DNA of 64,000 bases from Neisseria sp. oral taxon 014 str. F0314 (GCF_005886145.1 NZ_CP040504.1:2046001-2110000); one strand, 5' to 3'. Positions 42,735 through 53,825 are shown, numbered from the stretch's first letter. The notes: a model not told the origin generated them from the sequence alone. Translations and numbers: made by a program.

Positions 42735-44261
42735 ATGAATCCGATGTACATTACGTTTGGCCTTTATCTCATAGCGGTCCTGCTTATCGGTTTGGCCGCT
42801 TATTTTTCTACGCGCGATTTCGGCGACTATATTCTCGGCGGCCGCAGTCTCGGCCCGTTTGTAACGGCGATGTCGGCGGGGGCTTCGGATATGTCTGGCT
42901 GGCTGCTGATGGGGTTGCCCGGGGCGATTTATCTGAGCGGCTTGAACGAGGCTTGGATTGCCATCGGCCTGGTGGTCGGTGCGTATTTCAACTGGCTTTT
43001 GGTGGCGGGCCGTCTGCGCGTGCATACCGAATATGCCAATAATGCGCTGACGCTGCCGGACTATTTCTTCCACCGTTTCGGTGCAGGCGGGCATCTGATG
43101 AAGGTGATTTCCGCTATTATCATTTTGTTTTTCTTCACGATTTATTGTGCGTCGGGTATTGTCGCCGGTGCGACCCTGTTCCAAAGCCTGTTTCACGGCA
43201 TGTCTTACAACCAAGCGATGTGGCTCGGTGCGGGAGCGACCATCGCCTATACTTTCCTAGGCGGCTTCTTGGCGGTGAGCTGGACGGATACGTTGCAGGC
43301 TTCGCTGATGATTTTTGCGCTGATTCTGGCGCCGGTGATGGTGTATCTGAGCTTGGGCGGAGCCGACCAGATGAGCGCGGCCATCCAGCATGTCGCCGCG
43401 GGCACGGGTAAGGAATACGGCAGCCTGTTTGCCGGCACGACCGTTATCGGCATTGTTTCTACCGCTGCATGGGGGCTGGGTTATTTCGGGCAGCCGCACA
43501 TTTTGGCGCGTTTTATGGCGGCCGAAAGTGCGAAATCGCTGGTATCCGCCCGCCGCATCGGTATGACTTGGATGGTGTTGTGTCTGGCGGGTGCGGTAGC
43601 GGTCGGCTATTTCGGTATTGCGTATTTCGGTGCGAATCCGGAACAAGTCTCTTCCATGAACGGCAACCACGAGCGTATTTTTATCGCGCTTTCCACCTTG
43701 CTGTTCAACCCTTGGATTGCGGGCATTATTTTGAGCGCGATTCTGGCGGCGGTGATGTCCACTTTGTCCTGCCAGTTGCTGGTTTGTTCCAGCGCGATTA
43801 CCGAAGACTTCTACAAAGGCTTTTTGCGTAAACATGCAGAACAGAAAGAATTGGTATGGGTGGGGCGCGTGATGGTTCTGGCGGTGGCGGTCATCGCGAT
43901 TCTGATTGCGGCCGACCCCGAAAGCAAAGTGCTGGGTTTGGTGTCTTACGCATGGGCCGGTTTCGGCGCGGCTTTCGGACCGGTGGTGATTTTTTCGGTA
44001 TTGTGGAAACGCATTACCGCCTACGGCGCGCTTTCGGGCATGATTGCCGGCGCGCTGACCGTGGTGGCATGGGCGGAATGGGTGAAGAAACCTGCCTTGG
44101 CCGCACACGATACCGGCCTGCTGACTTTGTATGAAATCGTTCCCGGATTTATTGCCTGTGCGCTGGTTACGGTGTTGGTATCGCTGATAGACAAAGTACC
44201 TTCAAGCGCCATTACCGAGCGTTTCGAAAAAGCGGATGCCGAGTACAAAGCGGCGAAATAA
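42735..44261 (+). CDS. putP: Sodium/proline symporter PutP
   Basis: A 508-residue sodium:solute symporter with about 13 membrane helices. Family motifs include SAGASDMSGWLLMGLPGAIY (sodium/substrate site in helix II) and a long GWGLGYFGQPHILARFMA region. The ATG at 42735 follows GAGGAG, which excludes 11 upstream residues. It imports proline with Na+ and stands directly before putA, giving a complete proline-use pair. Confidence 0.95.
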   Translation: MNPMYITFGLYLIAVLLIGLAAYFSTRDFGDYILGGRSLGPFVTAMSAGASDMSGWLLMGLPGAIYLSGLNEAWIAIGLVVGAYFNWLLVAGRLRVHTEYANNALTLPDYFFHRFGAGGHLMKVISAIIILFFFTIYCASGIVAGATLFQSLFHGMSYNQAMWLGAGATIAYTFLGGFLAVSWTDTLQASLMIFALILAPVMVYLSLGGADQMSAAIQHVAAGTGKEYGSLFAGTTVIGIVSTAAWGLGYFGQPHILARFMAAESAKSLVSARRIGMTWMVLCLAGAVAVGYFGIAYFGANPEQVSSMNGNHERIFIALSTLLFNPWIAGIILSAILAAVMSTLSCQLLVCSSAITEDFYKGFLRKHAEQKELVWVGRVMVLAVAVIAILIAADPESKVLGLVSYAWAGFGAAFGPVVIFSVLWKRITAYGALSGMIAGALTVVAWAEWVKKPALAAHDTGLLTLYEIVPGFIACALVTVLVSLIDKVPSSAITERFEKADAEYKAAK

Positions 44262-44266
44262 ACCGG

Positions 44267-44302
44267 AAGGCCGTCTGAAAACTTATTGTTTTCAGACGGC
44301 CT
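44267..44302 (+). terminator. Inverted uptake-sequence hairpin after putP
   Basis: AAGGCCGTCTGAAAAC and TTTTCAGACGGCCTT around TTATTG. Confidence 0.82.
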
Positions 44303-44398
44303 TGTGTTGTAGATGTTATCATATAAATGAAATCCGGGCGGATTGCAACCGTCTTCCTGTTTTGCAAACAACGAACCTAAGATAAACGGAGAAACATC

Positions 44399-47300
44399 AT
44401 GTTTGATTTTGCATTACCGACACAAACCTCCTTGCGCCAAGCCGTTACCGATGCCTACCGCCGCGACGAAACCGAGGCCGTGCAGGACATGCTGCAACGC
44501 GCGCAGATGAGCGACGAAGAGCGGCAGGCCGCCGATACGCTGGCGCGCCGCTTGGTTACTCAGGTACGCGCCAGCCGCACCAAGGCCAGCGGCGTCGATG
44601 CCCTGATGCACGAATTTTCCCTGTCGAGCGAAGAGGGCGTGGCACTGATGTGTCTGGCCGAAGCCCTGCTGCGCATTCCCGACAAAGCCACGCGCAACAA
44701 GCTGATTGCGGACAAACTTTCAGACGGCAACTGGAAAAAGCACCTTAACAACAGCCCGTCGCTGTTTGTCAACGCCGCCGCTTGGGGGCTGCTGATTACC
44801 GGCAAACTGACCACCCAAACCAGCGAGCAGAGTCTGGGTGCGGCGCTGAACCGGCTGCTGGGTAAAGGCGGCGAGCCGCTGATACGCAAAGGCGTGGACT
44901 ACGCCATGCGCCTCTTGGGCAAGCAGTTCGTAACCGGACAAACCATCGAAGAAGCCCTGCAAAACGGCAAGGAACGCGAAAAAATGGGCTACCGCTATTC
45001 GTTCGATATGCTGGGCGAAGCCGCCTACACCCAAGCCGATGCCGACCGCTACTACAACGATTATGTGCAGGCCATCCACGCCATCGGCAAAGACGCCGCG
45101 GGGCAGGGCGTGTACGAAGGCAACGGCATTTCCGTCAAACTTTCCGCCATCCACCCGCGCTATTCCCGCGCCCAACACGAACGCGTCATGGGCGAACTGC
45201 TGCCGCGCCTGAAAGAGCTGTATCTGTTGGGCAAAAAATACAATATCGGCATCAATATCGACGCCGAAGAAGCCAACCGCCTGGAGCTGTCGCTGGATTT
45301 GATGGAGGCGCTGGTGTCCGACCCCGATCTGGCCGGTTACAACGGCATCGGTTTCGTGGTGCAGGCATACCAGAAACGTTGCCCGTTCGTCATCGACTAC
45401 CTGATTGACCTTGCCCGCCGCAACAATCAAAAACTGATGATACGCTTGGTCAAAGGCGCGTATTGGGACAGCGAAATCAAATGGGCGCAGGTGGACGGCT
45501 TGAACGGCTATCCGGTCTACACCCGCAAAGTGCACACCGACATTTCCTACCTTGCCTGCGCGCGCAAACTGCTTTCCGCACAAGACGCCGTGTTCCCGCA
45601 ATTCGCCACCCACAACGCCTACACGCTGGCGGCGATTTACCAGATGGGCAAAGGCAAGGATTTCGAACACCAGTGTCTGCACGGCATGGGCGAAACGTTG
45701 TACGACCAAGTGGTCGGGCCGCAGAACTTGGGCCGCCGCGTGCGCATTTACGCGCCGGTCGGCACGCACGAAACCCTGCTGGCCTATCTGGTGCGCCGCC
45801 TGTTGGAAAACGGTGCGAATTCGTCGTTCGTCAGCCAGATTGTCGACGAAAAAATCAGCATCGACCAACTGATCCGCAGCCCGTTCGACACCATTGCCGA
45901 ACAGGGCATCCACCTGCACGCCGCGCTGCCGCTGCCGCGCGATTTGTACGGCAAAGGCCGTCTGAATTCCCAAGGCTTTGATTTGAGCAACGAAAACGTG
46001 TTGCAGCAGCTTCAGCAGGAATTGAACCGAGCCGCCGCGCAGCAGTTTCAGACGGCCTCCGTCGTCAACGGTAAGAGCCGTCCGGTCGGAGCCGGACAGC
46101 AGGTGCGCAATCCTGCCGATCACAGCGACATTGTCGGTTCGGTCAGCTTCGCCGATGCCGCGCTGGCGCAGGAAGCCGTAGCCGCCGCCGTGGCCGCCCA
46201 GGCCGCGTGGAACGGTACGCCCGCCGCCGAACGCGCCGCCTGCCTGCGCCGTTTCGCCGACCTGCTCGAGCGGCACGCTCCGGCACTCATGATGCTGGCC
46301 GTGCGCGAAGCCGGTAAAACGCTGAACAACGCCATCGCGGAAGTGCGCGAAGCCGTCGATTTCTGTCGCTACTATGCCGACGAAGCCGAACACACCCTGC
46401 CGCAGGGTTCTCAGGGCGTAGGCACCATTGTTGCCATCAGCCCGTGGAACTTCCCGCTGGCGATTTTCACCGGCGAAGTGGTCGCCGCGCTGGCCGCGGG
46501 CAATACCGTCGTCGCCAAACCCGCTGAACAGACCAGCCTGATAGCCGGTTATGCCGTATCCCTGATGCACGAAGCCGGTATTCCGACTTCCGCGCTGCAA
46601 CTCGTCCTCGGCGCAGGCGATGTAGGCGCGGCGCTGACGCAGGACCCGCGTATCGGCGGCGTGATTTTCACCGGTTCGACCGAAGTTGCGCGCCTGATTA
46701 ACCAAACGCTGGCCAAACGCGACGACAGCCCCGTACTGATTGCCGAAACCGGCGGTCAGAACGCCATGATTGTCGATTCCACCGCGCTGGCGGAACAAGT
46801 CTGCGCCGACGTGCTCAATTCCGCCTTCGACAGCGCCGGCCAGCGCTGCTCCGCCCTGCGTATTTTGTGCGTTCAGGAAGACGTTGCCGACCACATGGTC
46901 AAAATGATTAAAGGCGCGATGGACGAGCTGGTCGTCGGCAACCCGATTGCGCTCGATACCGACATCGGCCCGGTCATCGACACCGAAGCGCAGCAAAACC
47001 TGCTCGCCCATATCAACAGGATGAAGGGCATTGCCAAGTCGTATCACGAAATCAGGCCGTCTGAAAACGTGAATCCCGACAACGCCACCTTCGTCGCCCC
47101 GATAATGTTCGAATTAAACGGCCTCGGCGAATTGCAGCGCGAAGTTTTCGGTCCGGTGCTGCACGTAGTCCGCTATCCCGCCGACGGGCTGGACAAACTC
47201 ATCGACCAGATTAACGGCAAAGGCTACGCGCTCACCCACGGCGTACACAGCCGCATAGACGGCACGGTCGAACATATCCGCAGCCGCATTGAGTCCGGCA

Positions 47301-48007
47301 ATGTTTACGTCAACCGCAATATCGTCGGCGCCGTCGTCGGCGTCCAACCCTTCGGCGGCCACGGCTTGTCGGGAACAGGCCCCAAAGCGGGCGGTTCCTT
47401 CTATCTGCAACGCCTGAGCCGTCTGAAAGAATGGACTGCGCCGACCCTGAGCAAAATCGGCCAAGTGGACGAAGACGCGCTCAAACGCCTCGAAACCCTG
47501 TTGCACGGCCTGCCGCTGCCGCAGAGTGAGAAAATGGCCGCCGCCGCTTCGCTGGGCCAGTCCCGCGTCCGCACTCTGCGCAAAGCCGAATCCGTCCTCT
47601 CCGGCCCGACCGGCGAACGTAACGTATTGAGTTGGCACGCCCCCGCACGCGTCTGGCTCTACGGCGGCAGCCTAGCCGCATCCTTCACCGCGCTGGTGTC
47701 GCTGGCTTCCGCAGGCGTGCAGGCCGTCGTACTGCCCGACCACCCGCTGGCCGCTTATGCCGACAGACTGGACGGACTGCTGGCCGTAACCGACAAGCCC
47801 GAAGCCGCAGGCATCAGTCATGTCGCCGCGCTGGAACCGCTGCCGAGTGCGCGCAAACAGGTACTGGCAAACCGCGACGGCGCGCTTGTCCGCATCCTGC
47901 CGTCTGAAAACGGTTTGGACATTTTGCAGGTGTTTGAAGAAATCTCGTGCAGCATCAACACCACCGCCGCGGGCGGCAACGCCAGCCTGATGGCCATGGC
48001 CGACTGA
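44399..48007 (+). CDS. putA: Bifunctional proline dehydrogenase / L-glutamate gamma-semialdehyde dehydrogenase PutA
   Basis: A 1202-residue enzyme oxidising proline to glutamate with FAD then NAD. There is no ribbon-helix-helix DNA-binding domain at the N-terminus, so it is not the self-regulating type. The proline dehydrogenase barrel covers about residues 150-510 (GISVKLSAIHPRY, RLVKGAYWDSEIK), and the aldehyde dehydrogenase domain about 560-1030, with ETGGQN and the catalytic Cys in SAGQRCSALR. The last 150 residues are the C-terminal ALDH-superfamily-like lid domain of long PutAs. It starts behind AACGGAG. Confidence 0.96.
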   Translation: MFDFALPTQTSLRQAVTDAYRRDETEAVQDMLQRAQMSDEERQAADTLARRLVTQVRASRTKASGVDALMHEFSLSSEEGVALMCLAEALLRIPDKATRNKLIADKLSDGNWKKHLNNSPSLFVNAAAWGLLITGKLTTQTSEQSLGAALNRLLGKGGEPLIRKGVDYAMRLLGKQFVTGQTIEEALQNGKEREKMGYRYSFDMLGEAAYTQADADRYYNDYVQAIHAIGKDAAGQGVYEGNGISVKLSAIHPRYSRAQHERVMGELLPRLKELYLLGKKYNIGINIDAEEANRLELSLDLMEALVSDPDLAGYNGIGFVVQAYQKRCPFVIDYLIDLARRNNQKLMIRLVKGAYWDSEIKWAQVDGLNGYPVYTRKVHTDISYLACARKLLSAQDAVFPQFATHNAYTLAAIYQMGKGKDFEHQCLHGMGETLYDQVVGPQNLGRRVRIYAPVGTHETLLAYLVRRLLENGANSSFVSQIVDEKISIDQLIRSPFDTIAEQGIHLHAALPLPRDLYGKGRLNSQGFDLSNENVLQQLQQELNRAAAQQFQTASVVNGKSRPVGAGQQVRNPADHSDIVGSVSFADAALAQEAVAAAVAAQAAWNGTPAAERAACLRRFADLLERHAPALMMLAVREAGKTLNNAIAEVREAVDFCRYYADEAEHTLPQGSQGVGTIVAISPWNFPLAIFTGEVVAALAAGNTVVAKPAEQTSLIAGYAVSLMHEAGIPTSALQLVLGAGDVGAALTQDPRIGGVIFTGSTEVARLINQTLAKRDDSPVLIAETGGQNAMIVDSTALAEQVCADVLNSAFDSAGQRCSALRILCVQEDVADHMVKMIKGAMDELVVGNPIALDTDIGPVIDTEAQQNLLAHINRMKGIAKSYHEIRPSENVNPDNATFVAPIMFELNGLGELQREVFGPVLHVVRYPADGLDKLIDQINGKGYALTHGVHSRIDGTVEHIRSRIESGNVYVNRNIVGAVVGVQPFGGHGLSGTGPKAGGSFYLQRLSRLKEWTAPTLSKIGQVDEDALKRLETLLHGLPLPQSEKMAAAASLGQSRVRTLRKAESVLSGPTGERNVLSWHAPARVWLYGGSLAASFTALVSLASAGVQAVVLPDHPLAAYADRLDGLLAVTDKPEAAGISHVAALEPLPSARKQVLANRDGALVRILPSENGLDILQVFEEISCSINTTAAGGNASLMAMAD

Positions 48008-48025
48008 TTGGCCGCCGGCAGGCTG

Positions 48026-48059
48026 AAAGGCCGTCTGAAAACGTTTCAGACGGCCTTTT
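48026..48059 (+). terminator. Inverted uptake-sequence hairpin after putA
   Basis: AAAGGCCGTCTGAAAACG and CGTTTCAGACGGCCTTTT with a minimal loop. Confidence 0.88.
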
Positions 48060-48282
48060 CGGTTAAGTAAAGCGGTTATGATGCCGCCCTTAACCGTTTG
48101 CCGTATCCTAAACAGGTCAAATGGTTTAAACTGTCCTCCGTTCGCCGACAGGCATACCGTGCGGTTATCGGCATGGCGGCGATACTGACAATAAAACGGC
48201 AATGGAATGAAACGTGCGGGCTGCGGCCGTCGGCGGGCGCGGGCGTGGCGGCATATTGCGCAAAAACAAACACGGAGTATTT

Positions 48283-48609
48283 ATGAAGATTTTTTTTCTG
48301 ATTATCAAAGTTTTGATTTTCTTGGTGTTCCTTCTTTTGGCAGTCAGCAATATCCAGACGGTCGAGTTTAACTACCTGCCCGGACAAGGGATGCAGATGC
48401 CTTTGGTGGCCGTACTGTTCGGCGCGTTCGTCATCGGCGTGCTGCTCGGCATGTTTGCCCTGTTCGGACGGCTGCTTTCACTGCGCAGCGAAAACAACCG
48501 CCTGCGCAACGAACTGAAGAAAAACGCCCGTATGGTTACCGCCGCGCCGCAGGCCAAACTGCCTGATAACGCAGCACCCGCCCCCGCAGGAACTGCCGCT
48601 AAGGAATGA
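48283..48609 (+). CDS. lapA: LapA-domain membrane protein
   Basis: A 108-residue inner-membrane protein with two membrane helices (residues 3-20 and 41-66) and a charged coiled-coil tail SLRSENNRLRNELKK, the standard build of LapA (DUF1049). The ATG at 48283 follows CGGAG. It is followed by lapB two bases after its stop; in enterobacteria LapA and LapB work together in the control of LpxC and lipopolysaccharide assembly. Confidence 0.88.
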   Translation: MKIFFLIIKVLIFLVFLLLAVSNIQTVEFNYLPGQGMQMPLVAVLFGAFVIGVLLGMFALFGRLLSLRSENNRLRNELKKNARMVTAAPQAKLPDNAAPAPAGTAAKE

Positions 48610-48610
48610 T

Positions 48611-49780
48611 ATGGAGAACGAAATCTGGGTCATCCTGCTGCCGATTATCCTGTTGCCCGTGTTTTTTGCGATGGGCTGGTTCGCCGCCCGCATCGATATG
48701 AAAACAGTGCTGAAACAGGCCAAAAGCGTGCCGACGGGGTTCTATAAAAGCCTTGACGCGCTGGTCGACCGCAACAGCGGCCGCGCGGCACGCGAATTGG
48801 CCGAAGTGATCGACCAGCAGCCGCAGTCTTACGATTTGAACCTGACACTGGGCAAACTCTACCGCCAGCGCGGGGAAAACGACAAAGCCATCAATATGCA
48901 CCGCGCGCTGCTCGATTCGCCGGATACGGTGGACGACAAACGGGAGCGGGTATTGTTCGAACTGGCGCAGAATTATCAGAGCGCGGGCCTGGTCGACAGG
49001 GCGGAGCAGATTTTTCTGGAACTGCTGGGCGGCAATATGGCGCGTGAGGCGCGCCAGCACCTGATGAGCATCTACCAGCAGGACCGCGACTGGGTGAAAG
49101 CCATCGAAATGGCGCAGCTTCTGAGCCATGACGAACAGACATACCAGTTTGAAATCGCACAGTTTTATTGCGAACTGGCGCAGGCGGCCCTGTTCAAGTC
49201 CGATTTGGAAACCGCCCGCGGCAATGTGCGCAAAGCTCTGGATGCCAATAAGAAATGTACCCGTGCCAATATGATTCTGGGCGACATCGAATCCAAACAG
49301 GGCGATTTTCCTGCGGCGGTGGCGGCATACGGCGCCATCGAGCAGCAAAACCACGCCTATCTGAGCATGGTCGGCGAAAAACTTTACGACGCCTATGCCG
49401 CGCAGGAAAAGCAGGAAGAAGGCTTGAATGTGCTTATCGGCTATATGGAGACCTTTCCCGATTTGGATTTGATTAACGTGATTTACGAAAAATCGCTGTT
49501 GCTCAAGGGGGAAGGGCCGGCCGCCGAAACAGCGGTCGAGCTTGTACGGCGCAAACCGGATTTGAACGGCGTGTACCGGCTGCTCGGCCTGAAACTGAGC
49601 GATATGAATCCGGCGTGGAAAGCCGATGCCGACATGATGCGCGCCGTCGTCGGCCGCCAACTGCAAAAAAGCGTGATGTACCGCTGCCGCAACTGCCATT
49701 TCAAATCACAGGTGTTTTTCTGGCACTGCCCCGCCTGCAATAAGTGGGAAACTTTCACGCCGAACCGTATTGAGGTGTAA
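48611..49780 (+). CDS. lapB: LapB (YciM), tetratricopeptide regulator of lipopolysaccharide synthesis
   Basis: A 389-residue protein: one N-terminal membrane anchor (IWVILLPIILLPVFFAMGWF), about nine tetratricopeptide-like repeats, and a rubredoxin-type metal site at the C-terminus formed by CRNCHFKS and HCPACNKW. This domain order identifies LapB, which controls LpxC turnover. Start ATG lies one base after the lapA stop, so the pair is coupled. Length matches the family. Confidence 0.94.
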   Translation: MENEIWVILLPIILLPVFFAMGWFAARIDMKTVLKQAKSVPTGFYKSLDALVDRNSGRAARELAEVIDQQPQSYDLNLTLGKLYRQRGENDKAINMHRALLDSPDTVDDKRERVLFELAQNYQSAGLVDRAEQIFLELLGGNMAREARQHLMSIYQQDRDWVKAIEMAQLLSHDEQTYQFEIAQFYCELAQAALFKSDLETARGNVRKALDANKKCTRANMILGDIESKQGDFPAAVAAYGAIEQQNHAYLSMVGEKLYDAYAAQEKQEEGLNVLIGYMETFPDLDLINVIYEKSLLLKGEGPAAETAVELVRRKPDLNGVYRLLGLKLSDMNPAWKADADMMRAVVGRQLQKSVMYRCRNCHFKSQVFFWHCPACNKWETFTPNRIEV

Positions 49781-49797
49781 GGAAACGGCGTACACAT

Positions 49798-49834
49798 AAA
49801 GGCCGTCTGAAACTGGGGTTTCAGACGGCCTTTA
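49798..49834. terminator. Inverted uptake-sequence hairpin between lapB and ileS
   Basis: AAAGGCCGTCTGAAAC and GTTTCAGACGGCCTTT around TGGG; serves both convergent genes. Confidence 0.88.
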
Positions 49835-49847
49835 TTGTTAATCCGCC

Positions 49848-52640
49848 TTAAGCGTAATGCCGTTCTTCGCCTTTGCCGTCCACATTCTCGGCGCAGCGTT
49901 TGCAGATGGTTTCATGACCTGCGACTGTGCCGATGTCGTGGGTGTAGTGCCAGCAGCGTTCGCATTTTTTGCCGTCGCTGGCTTTGGCGGTAACGGCAAG
50001 TTCGCTGCCGGTTTTGACTTCGACTTTGGACACCAAGAGGGCAAAGCGCAATTCTTCACCCAAGGCGTTCAGGTAGTCGGCAGTGGCTTCCGGTGCGGTG
50101 ATTTCGGCTTCTGCCTGCAATGACGAACCGACGGTTTTGTCGGCGCGCAAAGGCTCGATGGCGGCGGTTACGGCTTCGCGGGTTTCGCGGACTGCCGTCC
50201 ATTTTTTCACCAGTTCGGCTTCGGCTTTTTCGTTGATGGGCGGGAACTCGTGCCAGGTGTGGAAGAGGACGCTGTCTTCTTCGCCGCCGCCGATGATGTC
50301 CCATGCTTCTTCGCCGGTGAAACACAAAATCGGTGCAATCAAGAGAACCAGGCTGCGCGTGATGTGATACAGGGCGGTTTGCGCGCTGCGGCGGGCGTGG
50401 CTGTCGGCTTTGGTGGTGTAGAGGCGGTCTTTCAGGATGTCGAGGTAGAACGCGCCCAAGTCTTCCGAGCAGAAGGCGACGATGTCTTTCACGGCGAAGT
50501 GGAAGGCATAGCGCGGATAGAAGTCGCCTGCCAGACGCTCTTGCAGCTGACGCGCCAACACTAAGGCGTAGCGGTCGATTTCGACCATGTCTGCCTGCGG
50601 TACGGTGTGTTCGAACGGGTCGAAATCACTGAGGTTGGCAAACAGGAAGCTCAAGGTATTGCGGATGCGACGGTAGCTTTCGGTGACGCGTTTGAGGATT
50701 TCTTTGGAAATCGCCAATTCGCCGCTGTAATCGGTGGATGCCGCCCACAGGCGCAGGATGTCGGCGCCGAATTCGTTATAGACTTCTTGCGGCGCGACGA
50801 CGTTGCCGATGGATTTCGACATTTTGCGGCCGTTTTGGTCCACCACGAAACCGTGGGTCAGAAGCTGTTTGTACGGGGCGCGTCCCATGGATGAGGCGCA
50901 GCCGGTCAGCATGGAGGATTGGAACCAGCCGCGGTGTTGGTCGCTGCCTTCGAGGTAGAGGTCGGCGGGCCAGTCCAATTCTTCGCGCTGTTTCAAGACG
51001 GAATAATGGGTCGAGCCGGAGTCGAACCATACGTCCATTGTGTCGGAAAGTTTGTCGTAGTTTTCGCAATCTTCCGCGCTCAACAATTCGCTTTTATCGA
51101 GGGAAAACCATGCTTCGATGCCTTTTTCTTCGATTTTCAGGGCGATTTTTTCCAAAAGCTCGGCGGAGTTCGGATGCAGCTCGCCGGTTTCTTTGTGGAC
51201 GAAGAAGGTCATCGGCGTGCCCCAGTAGCGTTGGCGCGAAACGACCCAGTCGGGGCGGCCTTCGATCATGGCTTCGAGGCGCGCGCGACCCCAAGACGGG
51301 AAGAATTCGGTGTCGTCCACGGCTTTGATGGCTTTGTCGCGCAGGGTCTTGCCGTCGCTGCCGGCTTTGTCCATGCCGATAAACCATTGACCCGTCGCGC
51401 GGTAAATCAGCGGGGTTTTGTGGCGCCAGCAGTGGGCGTAGCTGTGTTCGATTTTGCTGCTTGCCAAGAGGTTGCCGGTTTCTTCCAGCCATTGCAGGAT
51501 GACGGGATTCGCTTCCCAAACGCTCATGCCTGCGACACGAGGCGTTTCGCTGATGTATTTGCCTTCGGCGTTGACGGGGTTGTAAAGCTCGATGCCGTAT
51601 TTGTTGCAGACGGCGTAGTCTTCCAAACCGTGCGCGGGGGCAGTGTGCACCAAGCCCGTACCGGCATCGGTGGTAACGTGTTCGCCGTTAAGCATGGGAA
51701 TATCGCGTTCGAGGAACGGATGGTTCATGTGCAGGTTTTCCAGCTTGTCGCCGGTGGTTTCTGCCAATACTTTCAGGTCGTCTGAAGTAAAACCGTAGCG
51801 TTTGAGCGCGTCTTCCGCCAAATCTTTCGCCAGCACCAATTTGCCTTTGGGCGTATCGATTAATTGATACACCACGTCCGCACCCGCAGACACGGCTTGG
51901 CTCGCAGGCAGCGTCCAAGGCGTGGTCGTCCAGATGACGGCAAACGCTTTGCCTTCGATGCCGGACAAGCCGAATGCGGCGGCAAGCGCGGCGATGTCTT
52001 TAAACGGATAACCGACGTCAATCGCAGGCGATACTTTGTCTTTGTATTCCACTTCCGCTTCCGCCAGCGAAGAGCCGCAGTCCAAGCAGAACTGAACCGG
52101 TTTCGCACCGCGGTAGAGATAACCCGATTTGTAGATTTCGCCGAGCATACGCACGGTATCGGCTTCAGTTTTGAAATCCATGGTCAGGTAGGGGTTGTCC
52201 CAATCGCCCAATACGCCCAGACGGATGAAGTCTTTTTTCTGGCGGGCAACCTGTTCGGCGGCATATTCGCGGCACAATTCGCGGAAACGCGCTTTGGGCA
52301 TGTCTTTGCCGTGCAGCTTTTCCACCATCACTTCGATGGGCAGGCCGTGGCAGTCCCAGCCCGGCACATAAGGCGCGTCGAAACCGGCTTGGGTTTTGCT
52401 GCGGATAATGATGTCTTTGAGGATTTTGTTGACGGCATGACCGATGTGGATATCGCCGTTGGCATACGGCGGGCCGTCGTGCAGGATGAATTTCGGACGG
52501 CCTTTGGCGATTTCGCGCAGTTTTTGATAGCGTTTGTGCTCGTACCAGCTTTTCAGCCACGCAGGCTCGCGCTTGGCAAGGTTGCCGCGCATCGGAAACG
52601 GGCTTTCGAGCAGGTTTACGGTTTTGCTGTAATCGGTCAT
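49848..52640 (-). CDS. ileS: Isoleucyl-tRNA synthetase
   Basis: A 930-residue class I synthetase. HIGH is in [10 protein letters not shown] (about residue 60) and the second ATP loop is KMSKS in [10 protein letters not shown]. The CP1 editing domain includes [14 protein letters not shown] zinc ribbon at the C-terminus has CERCWHY and CKRCAEN. Length and order are those of bacterial IleS. ribF lies upstream in the same direction, a common bacterial pairing. Confidence 0.97.
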   Translation of the reverse strand: MTDYSKTVNLLESPFPMRGNLAKREPAWLKSWYEHKRYQKLREIAKGRPKFILHDGPPYANGDIHIGHAVNKILKDIIIRSKTQAGFDAPYVPGWDCHGLPIEVMVEKLHGKDMPKARFRELCREYAAEQVARQKKDFIRLGVLGDWDNPYLTMDFKTEADTVRMLGEIYKSGYLYRGAKPVQFCLDCGSSLAEAEVEYKDKVSPAIDVGYPFKDIAALAAAFGLSGIEGKAFAVIWTTTPWTLPASQAVSAGADVVYQLIDTPKGKLVLAKDLAEDALKRYGFTSDDLKVLAETTGDKLENLHMNHPFLERDIPMLNGEHVTTDAGTGLVHTAPAHGLEDYAVCNKYGIELYNPVNAEGKYISETPRVAGMSVWEANPVILQWLEETGNLLASSKIEHSYAHCWRHKTPLIYRATGQWFIGMDKAGSDGKTLRDKAIKAVDDTEFFPSWGRARLEAMIEGRPDWVVSRQRYWGTPMTFFVHKETGELHPNSAELLEKIALKIEEKGIEAWFSLDKSELLSAEDCENYDKLSDTMDVWFDSGSTHYSVLKQREELDWPADLYLEGSDQHRGWFQSSMLTGCASSMGRAPYKQLLTHGFVVDQNGRKMSKSIGNVVAPQEVYNEFGADILRLWAASTDYSGELAISKEILKRVTESYRRIRNTLSFLFANLSDFDPFEHTVPQADMVEIDRYALVLARQLQERLAGDFYPRYAFHFAVKDIVAFCSEDLGAFYLDILKDRLYTTKADSHARRSAQTALYHITRSLVLLIAPILCFTGEEAWDIIGGGEEDSVLFHTWHEFPPINEKAEAELVKKWTAVRETREAVTAAIEPLRADKTVGSSLQAEAEITAPEATADYLNALGEELRFALLVSKVEVKTGSELAVTAKASDGKKCERCWHYTHDIGTVAGHETICKRCAENVDGKGEERHYA

Positions 52641-52671
52641 GTTGTGATTCTCTATGGTTTCGGTATTTCGG

Positions 52672-52730
52672 TTTCAGACGGCCTTATCTTCGGCTTTATT
52701 AAATCAGGCGGGGCCGAGGCCGTCTGAAAA
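52672..52730 (-). terminator. Outward inverted uptake-sequence pair between ribF and ileS
   Basis: TTTCAGACGGCCT and AGGCCGTCTGAAA face outward with about 33 bases between. It could form a hairpin after ribF but may simply be two uptake sites. Confidence 0.45.
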
Positions 52731-52790
52731 AATTAAAGGAATCATTGTAGCCCAATTGCGTTGATTTTATAAGGGTTTGCCGCAGGGTTT

Positions 52791-53717
52791 CTATTGGCGC
52801 CAGCGTCTTGCATCGTCCATGTCCTGCAAAATCTGCGTTTTCAGCTCTTCGATGCTGTCGAATTTTTGTTCGTCGCGCAATTTGTGCAGGAAGCGGACGA
52901 AGATGCGTTGGCCGTAGAGGTCGCCGTCGAAATCGAACAGGTGGACTTCGAGTTTTTGCGAACGGTTGTTGCTGACGGTGGGGTTGAAGCCGAAGCTGGC
53001 GACGCCGCGCCGCGTGCCGAACGCACCGTCCGCTTCGACGACGAACACGCCGCTGAGGGCGTAGTGGTAGGGCGGGAGCTGGATGTTGGCGGTGGGGGCG
53101 TTGATGGTGCGGCCGAGTTTTTGGCCGTGTTTGACTTTGCCGCTCAAAACGTAATCATGTCCCAAGAGTTTTTTGGCGTATTCCAACAGGCCGTCTGAAA
53201 GTGCCTGACGAACGGCGGTACTGCTGGTACGGATGTCTTCGACGATAACAGAGGGGGTGCGTTCGGTCTGTATGTCGGGCTGTTGCGACAAAAGCTCGAA
53301 GCAGCCTTCACGGCCTGCACCGAAGCGGAAATCGTCGCCGATGAGCAGGTAGCGCGTGTTGAGCGTTCGGCGCAACAGCCGGTCGATAAACGTTTGGGCG
53401 GTCATGTCGGCAAAGCTCTGGTCGAAACGCAAAACCCAGACGGCGTCGACGCAGCCGGTTTCGCGCAACAGGCGCAGTTTGGTGCGCAGCGGGCTGATGC
53501 GGTAGGGCAGTTTTTTACCGGCCTTGCGGGCGAAAAATTCTTTGGGTTGCGGCTCGAAAATGACGACGGCGACGGGTAGGCCGCGCAAGTCGGCTTCGTG
53601 TTTGAGTTTTTGCAGGATGTGTTTGTGTCCGAGGTGTACGCCGTCGAAGTTGCCGATGGTAACGGCGGCGCCTTGCGGAAAGTCGGGCGCGTTGGCCTGA
53701 CCGAGACAGATTTTCAT
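52791..53717 (-). CDS. ribF: Bifunctional riboflavin kinase / FAD synthetase RibF
   Basis: A 308-residue enzyme making FMN and FAD. The N-terminal adenylyltransferase has TIGNFDGVHLGH and LLIGDDFRFGAGREG; the C-terminal riboflavin kinase has KLGRTINAPTANIQLP. Both domains are complete. It precedes ileS on the same strand. The start ATG at 53717 gives MKICLGQANAPDF. Confidence 0.96.
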   Translation of the reverse strand: MKICLGQANAPDFPQGAAVTIGNFDGVHLGHKHILQKLKHEADLRGLPVAVVIFEPQPKEFFARKAGKKLPYRISPLRTKLRLLRETGCVDAVWVLRFDQSFADMTAQTFIDRLLRRTLNTRYLLIGDDFRFGAGREGCFELLSQQPDIQTERTPSVIVEDIRTSSTAVRQALSDGLLEYAKKLLGHDYVLSGKVKHGQKLGRTINAPTANIQLPPYHYALSGVFVVEADGAFGTRRGVASFGFNPTVSNNRSQKLEVHLFDFDGDLYGQRIFVRFLHKLRDEQKFDSIEELKTQILQDMDDARRWRQ

Positions 53718-53795
53718 GGGTAGTCTGTTTGTGTGATAAACGGCGGCTATTGTAAACGGATTCGGCAGCGGGATAAATAAGCGTATGGAGGAATG

Positions 53796-53825
53796 AGGCC
53801 GTCTGAAAGGGTTTCAGACGGCCTT
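53796..53825 (-). terminator. Inverted uptake-sequence hairpin
   Basis: AGGCCGTCTGAAA and TTTCAGACGGCCT around GGG; lies after the 53845 lipoprotein gene and before ribF. Confidence 0.85.

Noticed and set aside
44720..47047. A 775-codon open frame on the minus strand
   Set aside because: It lies fully antisense to putA, whose domains are complete; GC-rich third positions create such shadow frames.
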